Below, piece by piece: positions 62,008 through 64,000 of a DNA stretch of 64,000 bases. The notes under the pieces were generated by a model. The model saw nothing but the letters and a program-made list of their open reading frames with translations. It was not told the origin of the DNA and searched no databases. Within the stretch, counting starts at the first letter, position 1, and each line of letters opens with the position of its first letter. The position numbers and the translations under genes were made by a program. This stretch comes from Gemmatimonadaceae bacterium (GTDB taxonomy: Bacteria > Gemmatimonadota > Gemmatimonadetes > Gemmatimonadales > Gemmatimonadaceae). The DNA is taken from the NCBI GenBank assembly GCA_036273715.1, contig DASUHB010000053.1, positions 1-64,000 of the forward strand, read 5' to 3'.

Positions 62008-64000
62008 GTGACTATCGATCGCCTGCTCTGTCCGCTCCGTCGCGCCTTTGTGGCACTCGCCGTTCTTTCCGTTGGGCTTCCGTCGACATCATTTTCGCAG
62101 GTAACGCCGCGCAAGCCGCCGTTGCGCGTACCGAAGGAACCGGCGCGGCTGCCGGTTCCGCTCGGCCCGGCGAAGTACGTGAAAGAGGCGGGCACGATGT
62201 GGACGTTCGATGCTCCGCCGCTCGAGTACTGGAAGCAGACGTACGGATTCACGCCGGACTCGGCGTGGCTAACGCACGTGCGGTTGGCGTCGGTGCGGCT
62301 GCCGGGATGTTCGGCCTCGTTCGTTTCGGCGCGCGGGTTGGTTCTGACCAACCACCATTGTGCGCGTGCGTGCGTCGCCTCGGCATCGCCGGCGGACACG
62401 AACTACAACACGACCGGCTTCGTGGCCGCGACGATCGCGGACGAACGAAAGTGCTCGACGCTGTACGTGGACCAGCTGCGGTCGATCGAGGATGTGACGA
62501 AGCGCATTCGCGGCGCCGTGACCGCGAAAAGCGCGGACGCGCAGGTGCAGCAGCGGGACTCGGCAATCGCTCAAGTGCAGGACGAATGCGCGGCGTCGAC
62601 GCATCTGCGCTGCGAGGTCGTGACACTTTATCAGGGCGGGATGTACTCGCTGTACCGCTATCAACGCTACACCGATGTCAGGCTCGTGATGGTGCCCGAA
62701 GAAGAGGCGGCGTTTTTCGGCGGCGATCCGGACAACTTCACGTATCCTCGCTACGACCTCGACATGGCGCTCCTGCGCGTCTACCAGAACGACTCGCCGA
62801 TGGTCGTGACGGATTATCTCAAATGGAGCAAGTCCGGCGCGCGCGAGGGCGACCTCGTTTTCGTGACGGGCAATCCCGGCTCGACGGGCCGGCTGCTGAC
62901 GTTGGCGCAGATGCAGTACCTGCGCGACGTGCAGTATCCGTTCACGCTCGCCGCCTACGATCGCGTCATCGCGATGCTCGGCACGTTGAGCGCACAGAGC
63001 GCCGAGAACCAGCGCAAGTACGAGAACCTGATCTTCAACATCGAGAACTCGAAGAAGGCGGTCACCGGATACCGCGCGGGCTTGCTCGACTCGACGATCA
63101 TGGCGCGGAAGGCGGCGTTCGAGCGGGATCTTCGTGCGCGCGTCGATGCAGATCCGGCGCTCCGCCCGAAGTACGGCAGCGCCTGGACGGAGATGGCGAA
63201 CGCCGAGCGGCAGCTCACGGCAATGGCCGCGCAGACGAATTACTACAGCTTCAGCTTCAACCCGCCATTCGGCTCGCAGCTGCTGAACTGGGCCGGAGCT
63301 CTGGTGCGCATACCGGCGGAGAGCGCGCTGGCGGACGCGAAGCGCCTGCCGCAATACCGCGGCAACGGTCTGGCGCGGATCCGGCAGGCGGTGCTCGTCG
63401 ACCAGCCGGTCGATTCGACGTCGGAGCGGATGCAACTCGTTTCGTTTCTCAAGTCGGTGCAGCAGGCGCTCCCGCCTAACGATCCCTACCGGACGATCGT
63501 GTTGGGGCTGCGCGCGCCGGAGGATGTGGCGGCGTCGCTGTTGTCGGGCACCAAGCTGGCGTCGCCGGCGGCGCGGCAGGCGCTGCTCGACGGCGGCAAC
63601 GCAGCGGTGGACACGTCCACCGATCCGATGATCGTGCTGGCCCGCAAGATCGCTCCGTTAGTCGATCAGGTTCAAGCGACGGAAGCGCGTCTCAACGACG
63701 TCATCTCGGCCAACGCCGATCGTGTCGGCCAGGCGCTGTTCGCGGTGTACAACACCAAGCTGCCGCCCGATGCGACGTTCACGCTGCGCATCACCGATGG
63801 TGTCGTGAAAGGTTATCCGTACAACGGGAGCATCGCGCCGTACAAGACCACGTTCTACGGCATGTTCGGTCATGCAACGGCGTTCGACGACAAGCCGCCG
63901 TTTCATCTGCCGGACCGCTGGATGCAGCAGCGGGCGAAAATGGATCTGAGCACGCCGCTCGACTTCGTGTCGACCAACGACATCATCGGCGGCAATTCGG
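62008..64000 (+). CDS. S46-family dipeptidyl-peptidase (DPP7/DPP11 type), 3' end outside window
   Basis: From the GTG at 62008 the frame stays open to the window edge (664 codons). A signal peptide ends at SFSQ. The chymotrypsin-like S46 signatures are clear: ARGLVLTNHHC with the catalytic His near residue 117, GDPDNFTYPRYDLDMALLRVY with the catalytic Asp, and STNDIIGGNS at the very end, where the last complete codon (63997-63999) is the catalytic Ser664. Family members remove dipeptides from the N-terminus of peptides in the periplasm and serve growth on peptides. About 60-80 residues are missing. Confidence 0.9.
   Translation, partial: MTIDRLLCPLRRAFVALAVLSVGLPSTSFSQVTPRKPPLRVPKEPARLPVPLGPAKYVKEAGTMWTFDAPPLEYWKQTYGFTPDSAWLTHVRLASVRLPGCSASFVSARGLVLTNHHCARACVASASPADTNYNTTGFVAATIADERKCSTLYVDQLRSIEDVTKRIRGAVTAKSADAQVQQRDSAIAQVQDECAASTHLRCEVVTLYQGGMYSLYRYQRYTDVRLVMVPEEEAAFFGGDPDNFTYPRYDLDMALLRVYQNDSPMVVTDYLKWSKSGAREGDLVFVTGNPGSTGRLLTLAQMQYLRDVQYPFTLAAYDRVIAMLGTLSAQSAENQRKYENLIFNIENSKKAVTGYRAGLLDSTIMARKAAFERDLRARVDADPALRPKYGSAWTEMANAERQLTAMAAQTNYYSFSFNPPFGSQLLNWAGALVRIPAESALADAKRLPQYRGNGLARIRQAVLVDQPVDSTSERMQLVSFLKSVQQALPPNDPYRTIVLGLRAPEDVAASLLSGTKLASPAARQALLDGGNAAVDTSTDPMIVLARKIAPLVDQVQATEARLNDVISANADRVGQALFAVYNTKLPPDATFTLRITDGVVKGYPYNGSIAPYKTTFYGMFGHATAFDDKPPFHLPDRWMQQRAKMDLSTPLDFVSTNDIIGGNS

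Noticed and set aside
61794-63479. Long open frame overlapping the S46 peptidase on the same strand
   Set aside because: Its product is arginine/glycine-rich without any motif; the overlapping frame from 62008 has a signal peptide and all S46 signatures.

Overview
The window is high-GC DNA (about two thirds G+C), densely packed with protein genes in long co-directional runs with many 1-11 base overlaps, and with no rRNA, tRNA or CRISPR that I can see. Two large FtsX/MacB-type permeases of the ADOP style (one with a PadR regulator), many secreted peptidases of families S9, S46 and M14, signal peptides ending in -AQ, and small outer-membrane barrels together suggest a Gemmatimonadota chromosome (Acidobacteriota is the alternative). 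This assignment is inference from gene content.

Layout. 1-141: the end of an IS3-family element. 213-8445 (minus): a seven-gene operon with a PLP aminotransferase, a desuccinylase/aspartoacylase-like Zn enzyme, a TPR protein, cystathionine beta-lyase, and three Aap/Bzt-type amino-acid ABC transporter subunits. 8446-9034: a non-coding block with a 41-bp inverted repeat between imperfect direct repeats. 9035-12344: a glycogen-debranching-type glycosidase and a glycosyltransferase. 12453-15385: a GntR/UTRA regulator, the amino-acid ABC ATPase missing from the first operon, and a divergent amidohydrolase. The same palindrome (TGT-N4-ACA) precedes the first operon and lies between the ATPase and the amidohydrolase, so these genes look like one GntR regulon. 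15389-22021: an OGT-like glycosyltransferase, a phosphoesterase, a DUF3592 protein and a PadR-ADOP pair. 22315-25761: a prolyl oligopeptidase between two decayed genes.

26795-35943 (plus) is the most distinctive region. It is a compact gas-vesicle operon (GvpF/L, GvpG, GvpF/L, GvpJ-like, GvpF/L, GvpK, GvpJ-like, GvpA) running with 4 bases of spacing into a GAF/PAS histidine kinase and then a membrane PAS-GGDEF-EAL protein. This suggests buoyancy genes tied to two-component and cyclic-di-GMP signalling. No GvpN is present.

36119-49003: a second prolyl oligopeptidase, an MFS transporter, a CxxC protein, a secreted protein with 16-residue repeats (LA_2272-like), an epimerase, an M14 carboxypeptidase, a beta-barrel and a Yip1-like protein. 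49004-50593: a DUF4384 protein with a very low-complexity tail. 50660-59834 (minus): a seven-gene efflux operon (HlyD-like adaptor, two ATPases, one permease, NtrC-type regulator, NtrY-like kinase, glycerophosphodiesterase) with a structured 212-bp element between two of its genes. 60006-64000: a CapA-like protein, an NlpC/P60 peptidase and the start of an S46 peptidase cut by the window edge just after its catalytic serine.

Across the whole window the 7-mer GTTAGGC/GCCTAAC recurs about 70 times by hand count, roughly ten times expectation. It sits in genes of both orientations and in spacers, and it accounts for most of the rare TTA leucine codons.
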